Assembly (NCBI GenBank): GCA_027922465.2 | Contig: BQMF02000344.1 | Span: 186,001 to 250,000 of the forward strand | Origin: Turritopsis dohrnii | Taxonomy: Eukaryota; Cnidaria; Hydrozoa; Anthoathecata; Oceaniidae | Length of the DNA: 64,000 nt | Direction of reading: 5' to 3' | Part shown: piece by piece, positions 45,401 to 57,900 of the stretch | How positions within the stretch are numbered: the stretch's first letter is position 1 | How the letters are laid out: every line of letters starts with the position of its first letter | Notes under the pieces: model-generated | Told to the model about the DNA's origin: nothing | The model's database searches: none | The model's input: the letters and a program-made list of their open reading frames with translations, nothing else | Translations under genes and position numbers: made by a program

Positions 45401-46509
45401 AAATATAAATGCAATTTCAACTTTCTACTACAAATCTTCGATAAAGAATAAAAGGAAATCACAGATTGAAGAAAGCTATAACCAATATCAAGAATGAAAA
45501 ATGTGTTTTGATACAAAAATGTTTCAAATAATCAAAAAATAAAGTTTGTTTTCTACACTAGAATTTCCAATGCAAAGTTTTTGCTGCAAACATTGACTTA
45601 TCATTAGTTGTAAAACCTTACATTTTAACAGCAGAATTTGCTTGGGCTTTTCATATCACATATATAAATATTTTGCACGTGACCAGATATAATGAAATTA
45701 TAAGTCTTCTTTTGCCTCTAAAACCGCACATGGGACTGGGAATGACAACATGATACGTCACATGAAACCCGTCAACAGAAGAGTATTGACACACATAATA
45801 ACTTGAAAGAATCCCATTGAATATACTGCTTTGCTGGATAGTCAGTTATTCTAACAACATAGTTTACTATGGATGAATTCATTGATCATGTATACTGTTT
45901 TGATACTGTATATGATATTTTATTTCTTAAAAATTAATGTGTGTCAATTTTCCTTTTAAAAACAATGAATGTAAATCAAAACACATAACGGTCTGTCAAT
46001 TAAATCAAGTCAAAACAAAACCTTCTACTTTCAGCTACATAGTGATTTGGGTATAGATGTAATTTTCACTACCTTATTATTTTTGTTTTTCAGTTGGGAG
46101 TTAGGAAGGTCATCACATATAAAATAAATGTGTGTGAAGATATTTTTTTGAAACAGAGATGTTTATTCTGAATACTTGAATTTAGTTTTATAAATTGTCA
46201 TTCTAAGCCCTTATCTTTTTAGAAAATAAATCTTTTCGTACCTAATTTAAAATGCTATATACACATAATATTTGTTAGTAGCATATCGGTTTTTGATTGC
46301 CTTTGAAAGTTATTTGCTTATAATGTCTAACCAATAGGTTTGACAATTTTCTTTTCTTCTTTTGTAAACCTGTATACAATTTTGATTGTATAATTTTGTA
46401 ACAAAAAGCAAGTGTTCTGTTGAATAACATTTTCCCTGTGATTAAATTATATAAAAGATAGGAAAATTGTCAAGCTTCTGCATGAATAAAGATCATTAGG
46501 AATAAAGAT
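45401..46509. other. Intergenic; partly duplicated (inverted) at 60.7-62.1 kb
   Basis: No gene is seen. About 45830-45930 (GGATGAATTCATTGATCATG…GTTTTGATACTGTATA) matches 61960-62060 inverted, and about 46450-46490 (ATTGTCAAGCTTCTGCA) matches 60768-60805 inverted. Confidence 0.45.
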
Positions 46510-46511
46510 TA

Positions 46512-47326
46512 CTTTAATCGGATTAATTTTTGCGAGATTAATTTTTGAACTCGCGAAAAGTTTTGGATTTATTTTCGCGAATAGACACTTCGAAAAATTT
46601 GGCGTGGATTAATTTTTGCAAATGGTTGTTTCGAAAAATTTCTTGTGGATTTATTTTTGCGGTCAGAAGGATTATGATTGAAAAAAAAATAGACTCTTCA
46701 GGTAAAAAATTAAAGTAGCCTTCTATTTCATCAACTATTAGATTGTATAATGCAATAACATTTGTGCTCGCCTCTAACACGTTGAACATAAATTGACATA
46801 CCTATCTCTACCTCTTCCAAAGAATTTCTCTCTCTCCAATTGCTTGGTAGGAATATATCTTGACTCCATACTTAGCGACAATTCGAAAAGAGCCTTCAGA
46901 AAAGGGGAAATGCCCTAAGAATGCCATAGCAACCAAGAAACAAAACGGAGCCTAAATCCATGGACATAAGAAAATGTTTCTTGGAGTATACAAAATAGTG
47001 CCTTCAGAAAAGAAAAAAACAAGAAGAAAATGTCATCATTTTAGATTAGATTAGATGTAATTTAGTGAAGTATGTAACACTTTTTTAATAAGGGAAAATA
47101 TTGATTTAACTTGTGTTATACACTATTTTGTTATTTCTTTGATCCAATGAAAAAACAAAAAGGAAAAAAAAATAACTGGATTTATTTTTGCGAACGGGTA
47201 ATTTTAAAATTTCGCGTGGATCAATTTTCGCGATCCAACAATTTCATGTGTTTTTGTGATATAAACTTTCACGGAAAAGGCAAGAAATCGTGAAAATTAA
47301 TCTCGCAAAAATTAATCCGATTAAAG
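46512..47326. mobile_element. 815-bp TA-flanked MITE with AATTTTTGCGA repeats
   Basis: The ends CTTTAATCGGATTAATTTTTGCGAGATTAA and the complementary right end are perfect over about 25 bp, with TA on both sides (46510-46511 and 47327-47328). Subterminal copies of GGATTAATTTTTGCG fill the left 150 bp and, inverted, the right 150 bp. There is no transposase. The minus-strand frame at 46538-46789 and plus frame at 47111-47293 lie inside it and are not genes. Confidence 0.75.
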
Positions 47327-47679
47327 TATTAGTAGTTGTGGGAGAAATCTTATCATTTGATGTTCATACATCTTCATTTCATAATAAGTTCAAAATAATT
47401 TTTTTGTGGTATTAAGTTCAATTCCACCCTTAGTATGGACAGTATTTTTATATGAGCATCAGGTTGATGATACTTATACCATTGCAATTATTTAATTATT
47501 TAATTTATCAATGTGCACACAATAATTGATAACTGAGTTTGTGAAAACATATAGTCGCATTCTTGAGAATCTTGTCTTTATTCCTATAGCATGTTTCATA
47601 TGAAAAGGCTAATGGAAAAAAGAAGAATGTCTAAACAAACAGCATTGGTGTATACAAGGAAATAAATCATTATTTGTCA

Positions 47680-49490
47680 CCGTCCATGGGAAAAAAAGTA
47701 CATTTTGTTTTACCGGAAAATATACCGGTATTTTTACCGTTAAAGATGTAGTATCGATATTTTTACCGATAAAATGAAAATTTTACCGGTAAACTAATTA
47801 TATTATCGGTAATTACCGGTAAGCAAATTGATCAATACTTTTATCGGTAAATTTACCGGTAAATCTAAATCGATCCAATTTTATTGGTTAAGTGTGAACT
47901 ATGATAGTTTTTAAAACGAGAAAAGAGCTAGCTCTAAGAGCTATTATGCCTAAGTTATCATTTATATATGGTGTTATACAATACCGTAGCGTAATAATTT
48001 GAAAATCATTTTACCTCCGGGATACTTAAAAGTCGTCAAAGAATTTACATCAAATGTTCAGTAATCGAATGTTTTTAGATGAATATGCAATGATGCAAAG
48101 AAAATAAACAATCTTCCTAATGTTTTCTCGTATACATGTTTTTGTAGTAGCATGAAGCCAAATTTTAGCATTTAGTTCCCAGGATCTTTCGACTAAAATA
48201 TTAATGCTATTGCAGTATAGGTCTTCAAAAGGTTGTGCAAGGAAAATTACGTCACACTCTTATGCTCGACTGTTGTATGACAATGAGACTCGAACGGACA
48301 GAGGAACTACCATTTGGAACCTTGCCACAAGTTTTCCAACTGTCCATCATCAACATTGACTACTGCGAGAAGAGTGCGCAGCCACGCAAGCTTTACAGCC
48401 AGGACATGGGAGAGTTTTGAAGCCCTGTGTATACACAGCTTTCAGACAATCTTCCACGTAAACCTATGATGAAAAACTGTAGGAAACAGGTAGTATTAAT
48501 GTTTAAACGAAGGTGAGTATTTCAAAAGAGAACTTTTGCAACTCGTCAAGCCGACGTTAAAATGTTTTCATTTGCCTTTTCCCAAATTCACTCTTTATCG
48601 GAATATTATCTGAATAAAGTTTAAAAAAGTCAATAAAGATCACTAAAAACGTTGCCATATGATCGATTCTTTAAAGGTATATCTCCACTGTTGAAGGCGA
48701 AATATCTGTTGAATAAAAATAAGTCTCAGCTGACTTTCCCTGAGGAAAATAAAAATAAAAGTTTTCGTCATGGGATTTACAAAAATAACTTAATAGAATT
48801 AGAGCAGACGGTTTTTATTATTGCCAAATTTCGAACAAACTGTTGTATCTCTTATTTTCAGCTGAATGAGAACCAGGTAACGAGTTGATTTTGATACACA
48901 AACGAATGCTACCTTATACATATAGATTACCAAAGGGCTGTTAGAAAAATTTCCCTGTTTATTATAATAATTGAATAACACAGTCAATTTAAGTGGAAGA
49001 TTTAAACCTATGAAGAAAAAAATCATTAATAAATTTTCAACACATCATCCTTTCTTTTAAAAGATCTTTCAATTCATTTTTAATTCATGAGCAGGTGATT
49101 TGTTTTGTTTCAGAGTTTAATGACGTCAATTACTTCATCATGAATAAAAACAAGAAAAAAACACATTTTGACAACCAACGATTAGGTAATTTGTAACTTG
49201 ATCGGGTCTTAAAAATGGCGGAATTAGTATAAACAAACATTAATATTTTCGAAAACATGTTATCGCTATCGATTAGCCACTTTACCTTACGTCTGCGACG
49301 CTACCAGTAAATCACATTAGGTATTTTTTTACATTACATTACCATACCGGTAATTACCGGCAAAGCGGTAAATTTATCGATAAAAAATTATAATTACCGG
49401 TAATCGCTAAAAAAATCTTTAGTTACCAGTAAAATTACCGGTAATTTGCGCATATCGGTAAATCGAATTAACTTTTTTTCCCATGGACAG
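47680..49490. mobile_element. ~1.8-kb TIR element with ACCGGTAA palindrome clusters
   Basis: About 20-bp inverted ends (CCGTCCATGGGAAAAAAAGT left; complement of CTGTCCATGGGAAAAAAAGT right) bound the element, with TCA directly outside both ends. Just inside each end is a dense cluster (47710-47880 and 49330-49460) of TTACCGGTAA, TACCGGTA and ATCGGTAAA palindromes. A GC-richer central patch at 48224-48420 begins after a TATAG acceptor-like site and is open in two frames, with no domain recognised. It is non-autonomous, class undecided. Confidence 0.6.
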
Positions 49491-52235
49491 TCACATTTGT
49501 TGAAAGACCCATTTGTAATTCAGTGTGCCTTTTACTTTATGAATATGAGTTACTTCTAAAAAATTTAGCTCTACTATGACGTCAGAATGTATTAGAGATC
49601 CGGCGTGAATATTTGTGTACACTCCAGAAGAACATCGTAAACATGGCGGTAAAGCAAAGAAAAAAAGAAAAAATACTTTAAATTTTAAAGAAACATTATC
49701 TAACTTAGGATAATTTTAGAATTTTAATTGCATGACAATTGTTTTTTATACTCACAGTTTGATAAGAGGTTTGTATTTACTTCCCCATCAGAATCCCTTT
49801 AAAAATGAATTTTAAAAATGAATTGTAGTTTCTACTTGATTTCCAATAAATGCATTTAAACAAAAGACATCATTTGTTCAAATATAAACAACCGTAATAA
49901 CAACCTGATGTAGATCTGGTGTATATTAAAATGAAGATATTTCAAAAAGATAAAAACAACAAAGAGGCTTTTAAGCAACTTTTATGTTGTGCACCAATTA
50001 AAAGCAATGAAAGAAAAAAATCATAGAATTCAAAAGAAATCCCCAGTTTAAATAAATAAATGATAAAATAGAGAAAGCCTCCAAATACCAAACAATAGAC
50101 TGCAAGTAGTGTGTAAGTATAATATTAGTATATAAATATAATATAAATGTTTTGATATTATTTACCTGTACGGTCGTAGAGCTGGCACTCCAACAAACAG
50201 ACAATCTCATGATTTAATGCAATACAAATTGCGTAGTAGTTCAAGTGCACAATGAAAAACGAGAGGACCTTATATGGTTTTCCATAGTACGGACGTTATT
50301 CCAACTCACAATGTAAGAAGCCTTAGTTTCCATTGAACAATAAAAAGGGGACCATCAAACCTGATTACAGGGGTTGATTTTAACTTTTGATCAATGCATT
50401 ATACTTATATACTACTTGCTGTCTTATCAGTATTTGGAGGCTTTCTCTACTTTATCATTTCAAAACACCTGCATTATAATATACATCAGATACACATGAG
50501 GATGTTATTACAGTAGATTACACAAAACAACTGATGCATTTTGTTTAAAAGTGTTCGAAGGAAATAAACAAAAAAACAAAAATTCGATTTCATCTAAAGT
50601 GACATAAATTGAATTATGTCAAGTTTAGAAGAACAAAGAATGTATCATCTCATTTGGGGGATATTTTATATCATCAGATTTTTTACGAAAAATTTTATTC
50701 TCTACTTTTAATAACAAGTGAGCCAGGAGTTGTAATATAAATTAAAGAAACTCACAATTTTATATGCGGAACAATAATACTTCCACGTGAGATCAGGGTT
50801 TGATTATAAATTTTGCATGGGTTTTATTTATGCCTGTGCATGCATTATATGTGATTTGTCACGTCTCAAGATATATATATACTAGACGCCAAGGCGTCGT
50901 CGCACGCCGCCAACGATCAACATGCAGGCAAAACACTTCTTACCGGCTTTTATTTCAAAAATGATCCCTTTATTCAAATCCTGTGTAAGCGTATAAAAGT
51001 TGTTGTATGTACTGATAAAAAAAAACTGACGTCAAATCAATGATACAGTAGAATCTGACGTCATTACAGAGAAAAAAACGTTCCCGACCTACGTGGCTTT
51101 ACCCGGACAATAAAGGAAATCCTACGTAAATTTTAGTTAAATATATCACTCTCTAAAATAAAAGTGGTATGCACACTACGCGATTAATATAAGTAGATAT
51201 ACTGATATAACAGTAACCACGTAACAAATACAGGTAAAAGTAGAGGAGAAACACCCAGGAACACAAACAATAAAGACGCTCAAGTAAAATACGATTTAAT
51301 ATCTCCTTAAAAATCACTGTAGGCCTTTCGATAATACTCTTCAGCAGTGATATTTATATACATAGTTTATCAGTTTATTTACATATTTAGATACATAGTT
51401 TATCAGTCAGCAATGAACAACATTTTTCCAGGACTTTTTATAGACATCAAACTACAGGTATTAATTGATAAATTTTGAAGTGGGATGATTACACTGTACT
51501 TGATAACTGTAACATTTCAGGTCCTCCATACTTCACCCAATACAACAAAACAGTTGAGATAATGTAACACCTTTCAACAGGTCATTTAGAAGGTTGTCAA
51601 AACCACAGCAAAACCACTTTATTCACTTTAGATGCGTTATGTCCTCTTCAAATTTCTAATACCAGACTAACTTTAATGATGAGGTTCTGAGTCATTATTG
51701 TAAGGTATATATTTTCCTTGCTTTGATGGCTCCCATCACAATTGATCTGGAACTTCTAACGTTTTGATTGCATAGTTTTATTTGAAGGATTTGATTAAAT
51801 AATTTAAATAATTTAAAAAACTGCCGCTTGTTACTTAAGTGATCACCATGGAGACACCTAACATGTCAAGTGAACTTAGTGAGTATACCGTTGCTTACCA
51901 TTGACATTGGAACAATAGAGAGTTAAATTTGTACCTGCATCTATGAGCAGACCTACAGTCAATTTTGATTTACTGCCTGATATCTACTCAAAAATAATCA
52001 AGAAAATATTGCAGAAACATCTTTTTGTTATCTCATCAACATTAAGGGTTTCATTCAAATGATCATTCAATGATCGTTTTCTAAAAGCAATTTCACTATA
52101 TTGCCTTATGAACAATGTTGTGCCTGTATGTTTGTGCCAAAGTCACTGAACATTTGGATTACTCTTATTACAAGGTAGTCCTTAAACTGGTTAGCTACAC
52201 TCAATTGCTATTGTATCTGTTTTACAGGAGGGGCC
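49491..52235. other. Mostly non-coding; one weak minus-strand exon
   Basis: No complete gene. On the minus strand a GT donor at 50165 follows a frame reading N-H-E-I-V-C-L-L-E-C-Q-L-Y-D-R-T. This looks more coding than its surroundings and may be a stray exon (about 50166-50277), but it has no partner I can join. The remainder is AT-rich. Confidence 0.3.
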
Positions 52236-52495
52236 ATGGCTTAGTTGGGAGGCCCTGAAAATTTTTGATAATCTCCTGAGTGACAAGAATCCAATCAATG
52301 ACCTGTGCTTATTTGGTTGATTTCCTGCAAAACCTGATGATTAACCATGTATCATCTACCCAATTTCCTTTACATGGCAACCAGCACTGTAGTAAATTGA
52401 CTTGAGCATAGTGAATGCCCACCTTGGGGACTTGAACTCCAGCCTCTAGCATGAACTCTGAAAGGGACAACCACTGAACACTGCTTAACAATTAC
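52236..52495 (-). repeat. Probable tRNA-derived SINE
   Basis: On the minus strand an A-box-like GTGTTCAGTGGTTG (52491-52478) and a B-box GAGTTCAAGTCC (52449-52438) are spaced as in a tRNA head, followed by a GC-richer body. The 3' end is unclear. A 60-codon frame here is a by-product. Confidence 0.45.
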
Positions 52496-52626
52496 GCAAA
52501 AGTAACACAAGTAAAACTACAAGAAGTACCACATAATAAGTGCTGAAACAAGTCCGAACTTGTACCATGCATTACTTGTTACTTGATGTAATTTCCAATC
52601 AATTTCCTATTATCAGACTTATACTA

Positions 52627-52882
52627 CTTTATTCAAAGAAACTTTCGCGAGAGAAACTTTCGCGAACTTGGGCCTCTTTGCTAGTTTTTCAATAAATCCT
52701 TGGTTTCTAAAAATTTTTTTTTTTTTTTAAATTATCCTAAATTATTTCAAAAAAATCTTCATTCGTGAAAGTTTATCTCGCAAAAATTAAACAATTCCTT
52801 CATTCGCAAAAGTTTATTCAAAATATTTTGCGAGTTTTTCAGCTCGCAAAATTTTCTCTCATGAAAGTTTCTCCAAATAAAG
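52627..52882. mobile_element. 256-bp TA-flanked MITE
   Basis: The ends are CTTTATTCAAAGAAACTTTCGCG and the complement of CTTTATTTGGAGAAACTTTCATG, with TA on both sides. The interior carries several TTTCGCGA or CGCAAAA motifs. It belongs to the same family as the elements at 5215 and 46512. Confidence 0.65.
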
Positions 52883-54529
52883 TACAGTGTTATTGTGGAA
52901 GGATACAGCCAAATTGGTGTTACCTATGGAAAATATCACCATTATATCAACATACATGATTGAAAATGGTATTTCCGTGCAAATTTTCTTCAATATTCCC
53001 TAAAATCTAATTCTAATAAGAAATTTGATATAATTGTATTCAAATTTTAATTGGCTGTATTTATTGCTTTATTTTCCTTAAAAATGCCTATGGAATCTTC
53101 AATAGTAATTGCATTGATACAGTTAATCAAAACATCATCACACTATCATTATCATATGATAACATCAAAACAAAAGTTGATAATTACATAGGTCATACTC
53201 TGGCTTAACTTATCTGATTTGATTTACTGATTTGATGTGTTAATATGCTTTGAATCAATAAGATGAAAGACTAAATTGGGTTAGTTTCTATTTATTCATA
53301 TTTATATTATTTGTATTTTATTGGTTAGTGAATATATGCTAGCCTTTAATTAGCATTCAAGACGTGTGCCTCTCAGTGTCTATCCCGCATTCCTAACTGC
53401 CCGGATCCCAGGCTAACTTTTTATGGGCCATGTGGCCACTGCTTTCTGACCCACGCAGAGAACAGTTTCAAAAGTTTTCTTTCAGATCTCAACTTGTTTG
53501 TTGTTGTTTGTTGTAGTCTTTTTTTTTGCAATCTGAAAACAATACACAGTTCACTATTTGTCATTGGTATTTGTTTCTTTTGAAATTCTTGTGTTCTTTA
53601 TGATATAAAATATTGTAAAATATTGTTCTTCGATTCTTCGTATTTTACACTGATGTTCGTAAAACTTTTTCTGTTTACCTGGTTTATCATATACAATCAG
53701 TTATTTAGAAAGTAACTATGAATAGAAACCGTCCCCCATAATTCTACTTTAAGTTGTTCGTCACGATCCCTTGAGGCAAACATGTACCTTTGTTTTCATA
53801 ATAAAGATGGTTTTTACATCCTTTCTACAGCATTTACACTTGTAGTTGTAAATCATCATTTATTCGAATATGTCTCGCATGAACACAAATGCAAGTTTTC
53901 GAATCTACCTGTGTTTAATTCTTCTTCCTAATCTTCATCATAATCACTTACGTCAGTTTCAAAACTATAATTCAGAATTTCCGAAGACGCTGAACATTCA
54001 AGAACGTCAGACATCTTTCAAATGAAATTCGCTCTGTGACGTCATGACTTTTAAAACAGAAAGCTGTAATGGCGATTTAACTGAGTTATTTTTTTAGCAT
54101 TTTTTTCATTTGGGATACTTTTCATACATAAAAATGTGTTCATCTAGGATAAATGAAGTCATATGCTCAAAATTAGAAAAAAAAAATCCAAGGCTTCATT
54201 TCCCTTTAATGCCATGTCCAGTTGTATTTATGTATTATTTATTGCCAAATAAGTACATGATGAAGTCATTGATGGATTGGTAGAAAAACTTAACAACAGC
54301 TAATATTGCACTCTAATTGTATTGCGGTATTGGTCCATACTTACTACTGTTACTACTGTTATAGCTTAGCTTGAACAGGAATTTTTTATGTTTTTTTTTT
54401 GAGTTTGAACAAGTTTTTTTTTTTTTTAGGTTGATTATTGTAATCTACTATCATGATAGCTACTTTTCCTGTCTTAATCTATGCCAGCTTTCTATTGGCT
54501 ATACAAGCTGTCTATCTTTTAAACCAGAA
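52883..54529. other. Non-coding; weak candidate first exon
   Basis: On the minus strand 54014-53952 reads M-S-D-V-L-E-C-S-A-S-S-E-I-L-N-Y-S-F-E-T-D then a GTAAGT donor. This could be a first coding exon, but no following exon was joined. Homopolymer T runs lie near 54395 and 54420. Nothing else is supported. Confidence 0.3.
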
Positions 54530-54720
54530 GTATCTGCTTTATCAGATTTATTGGCTTACAAGATTTATCACGTTACCAGAGTTGTTGGTTTACCCGATTT
54601 ATGAGCTTACCAGAGTTATATACCAGATTTATTGGCTTACCAGAGTTATCGGCTAACTTGATTTATCAGCTTACCAGTTTTACCACCTTATTTATTGACT
54701 TGCTTACTATATTTATTGAT
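54530..54720. repeat. Degenerate ~22-bp tandem repeat
   Basis: Variants of CAGATTTATTGGCTTACCAGAGTTAT are repeated about seven to eight times. The overlapping plus-strand frames at 54371-54656 owe their periodic L-P-E-L or I-Y-W-L-T-R composition to this array and are not genes. Confidence 0.6.
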
Positions 54721-54916
54721 TTCAAATTTGTAAATGGAACATTACTTTGAATTTCCTAGTAAAACAAATTGAAACAAAAGTCCTATTGTAACATGCGTAA
54801 CTGTTTTGTGTATGTTCGATGTCGTCAATATAACAAATATCGAGAATCAAACTTGCATATGTTCGATAACCAACTTGGGAGCCCACAACAACAAGCAAAA
54901 AGAGGGGGAAACTTAC

Positions 54917-57900
54917 TATGACGTCTCCCAAATTCATGATGACTGAACGTTTTCAGTCTATCTTCTAGCTGGCTTCTGGCTCTTCTTTCACGTATGTATC
55001 TCATGTAATTGGTCATGTAAGTTCTCAAAACTATAATCGAAAATCCGCAAAACAGTAACCTCACTAATGATAATAGAAACACAATGTGTATTCTTTATCA
55101 CGTCTAAGAGTGTGTTAAGCTAACAAGATGCGATCATGCTATCGTTATGGTTAAAAGTCTGAACGAGGCAATAACAACAGTTTTGCTCGTTTATTACAGA
55201 CGTAAATAACAAAGTTTTGACCACAAACTTTAATGATCGGATCTTGTTAGATTAACTGTATGCTAATATGAACCAATAGTCTAACGATCGGCTAGCCTTC
55301 AGGACACCGTCCTCTTGTCTCTATTAAACTCAGCAGTCAATTGTTTGTTCTTAAATTATTTTATTCTAAGTCTTCTTTTATTTGCATTTATTATTAATTT
55401 ACATTATTACTTTATGAATTATGTACTCCAACAAAATATTCTCCAAGTTCAAGTTTCTAATGATTTACCTAACGTAGAGTTTCAATATTCTGATATGTCA
55501 AAATTAGACTTCAAAATTACTGGGTCAATCTGTGCAGTGAAAGTGCTTTAACTGAACCCAAACTAAATAGTATACGTAGGATTTGTGAATTATGTACCTC
55601 CAATGTCTTTTAGATTTGGGCTGTCAGGGTTGTTTTTTCCTCTAACATTAAAAAAAATAAAGAAAAAATAGTATTAATTCAGATCCATTGATGTGATGCC
55701 ACTTAGACACAAGTAAGAGTTTTTACAATACTGATTATTTTTGATAATTAGAACTATATAATAATAACTTTTCAATATAACAACCAATACCAGCATACCT
55801 CTGTTCATGTGGCTTGCAAGATATCTTCAATGGATCTGATAAAAGTCCACCAAACTTGCAGATAGCATAAACTGTCAGATTATAGGTGGAAAAATTATCA
55901 GTTGCTACTTCAAATGTATGTCCTTGATATTTATTTACAATCTGGCTTGATCCTTCTGCTTGTGTTGAAAGTTCAAGTCGAAAGTTATTTCCAGGATGAT
56001 TCCAAGAGAACTTCACTTTCCTTGATGATATTTGTTTTACCGTTCCATTAGTTGCTGGCATAGGAAGTACATAGCTATAAAAAATATGGAAAATAACCGA
56101 TGTCATAAGTATGTTAAAAACAATAAACACTACTGAAATAAAGTTTAGTAACTTACTTTGACAAAAATACGTCACTATATTCATTCACCTCTTGAGAATT
56201 GTATTCTTTACAAGATTGTAACTGATAATATTCTTCATTTTTTTTGTTGATCATTATCTCAGTCAACATCAAATTTTTATCAACGCCATCTGCAGAATGC
56301 TTGAATGATTTATGACTGGAGTTTCCTAGTGGGGCTTCACTATCCATGCTGCTATCAAGTTTATATGATGTTATGTTGATTACTTTCTTTGAATTCTCAC
56401 AATGAATTAGTTTTTCCAACATATTTCTCACAGTTTCTCTTTCATTTGAAGGAACTTCTGAAAGTTTGTAACAGTATGGTACAACGAGAACTAAGTGATC
56501 TGTACATCTCGAGATCATTTCAATAAAGTACTGCCTTTTGAAATAATCATCTGGGTTTATAATTACAATAACTAAAGGGAACTCTAAACCTCTACAACCC
56601 TTATAGGTTGTAATAATTGTATCACACTTTTGAAAATTATCAATGTGTATAGACTTTTCAGCTTCGTGAAAACAAGTAGTTTGTCTGTTAAATATATTAA
56701 CTGATTTGCATAAATCAATTTCCTCTTTATTGCTGCACACAATTAACCTTTTACCACCATTGACTGTAGCTTCAGAGAGAAACACCTTCTTTAAGGTAAT
56801 AGAAAGCAATGACATTATTTCTATTTTTGCTAACTCCTTCACTCCTTCTAAATTTAAGAAGATGAGTTCTGGCTTGTGACCATGTATACGGTGCTGGCTG
56901 AATTTGCATCTTTGGAAAGTGTAAAGAGTTTCCAATTTGTTAGCAGAGCCCTGGTATTTCTGTTCACATACCTTTCCTAACTGATCTATTGTATTGGGAT
57001 CATCATGAATTAACATAACACTATGAGTTTCACTGCCCATCAGTGGAAGAAAAGAAATATTATTGCTATGCTGTGCACCATTATCATTGACTTTAATAGA
57101 CGATGAAGAAGAATCAATATCTGCATATGATAGTTTCGCCTCCGGGCTAGCAATATTTGATATTTTTATTCCTTTTGTTTTATAGCTAGGTGAGGAAGAA
57201 GCAATGTTGGATAGATTTCTCCGTTTTGATTGCCTTTTTATATCTCTTCCTGGATGTGGAATTACTGTTGGAGAAGTGATGCCACCCTCACAGAGCTTGA
57301 TAATTTCGAAAACCTGCATAGTAACCCGCATTGAATAAGTTAACTCAACCAATTTCATTCCGCAATCGCGATAATATTGATATGACTTGTGTATGTAAGA
57401 TGTTTCCCCAGAAATGTATTCTCGTTTCTTTTCCATAGATCGAAGAACAAATAACACATGAGATTCTTTTAACTCATCTCTATAATCTGAAAATATTTTC
57501 TTCAAATTTGATGCTTCAACTTCATTGATTACTTCAGCATCAACTTCATCTACAATCAAATGAAAATGGCGTCTGGCTTTCTGAGATCTCTGTTTGATGG
57601 CTAGCAGCATATTTGAAATGGTAAAATCAATGGAACCAGATGAGTGAGAATAGAGTTCCTTGATTTCATCTTTTAGGAACTCACCAATTCCTTCAGCATT
57701 GTGACATATCAAATTAACATCACTAGGATCTTTTCCGAACTGTATCCTTAAATATTCGCAATACTCTTCCATACTTTTCATAAATAAACTGGAATTGTCA
57801 AACAACACAAAATATATATCTGTATCCATGGTAGAATACCTCATTAGATGCTTCAATAGATACTGCCCTGTCAACGTTTTTCCACTGCCATACCCACCCA

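Noticed and set aside
46802..46869. Minus-strand start exon (M-E-S-R-Y-I-P-T-K-Q…) as first exon of the TPR gene
   Set aside because: It ends in phase 2, incompatible with the phase-1 TPR exons, and lies inside a MITE.
54371..54656. Leu/Pro-rich plus-strand frames
   Set aside because: Explained by the ~22-bp tandem repeat.
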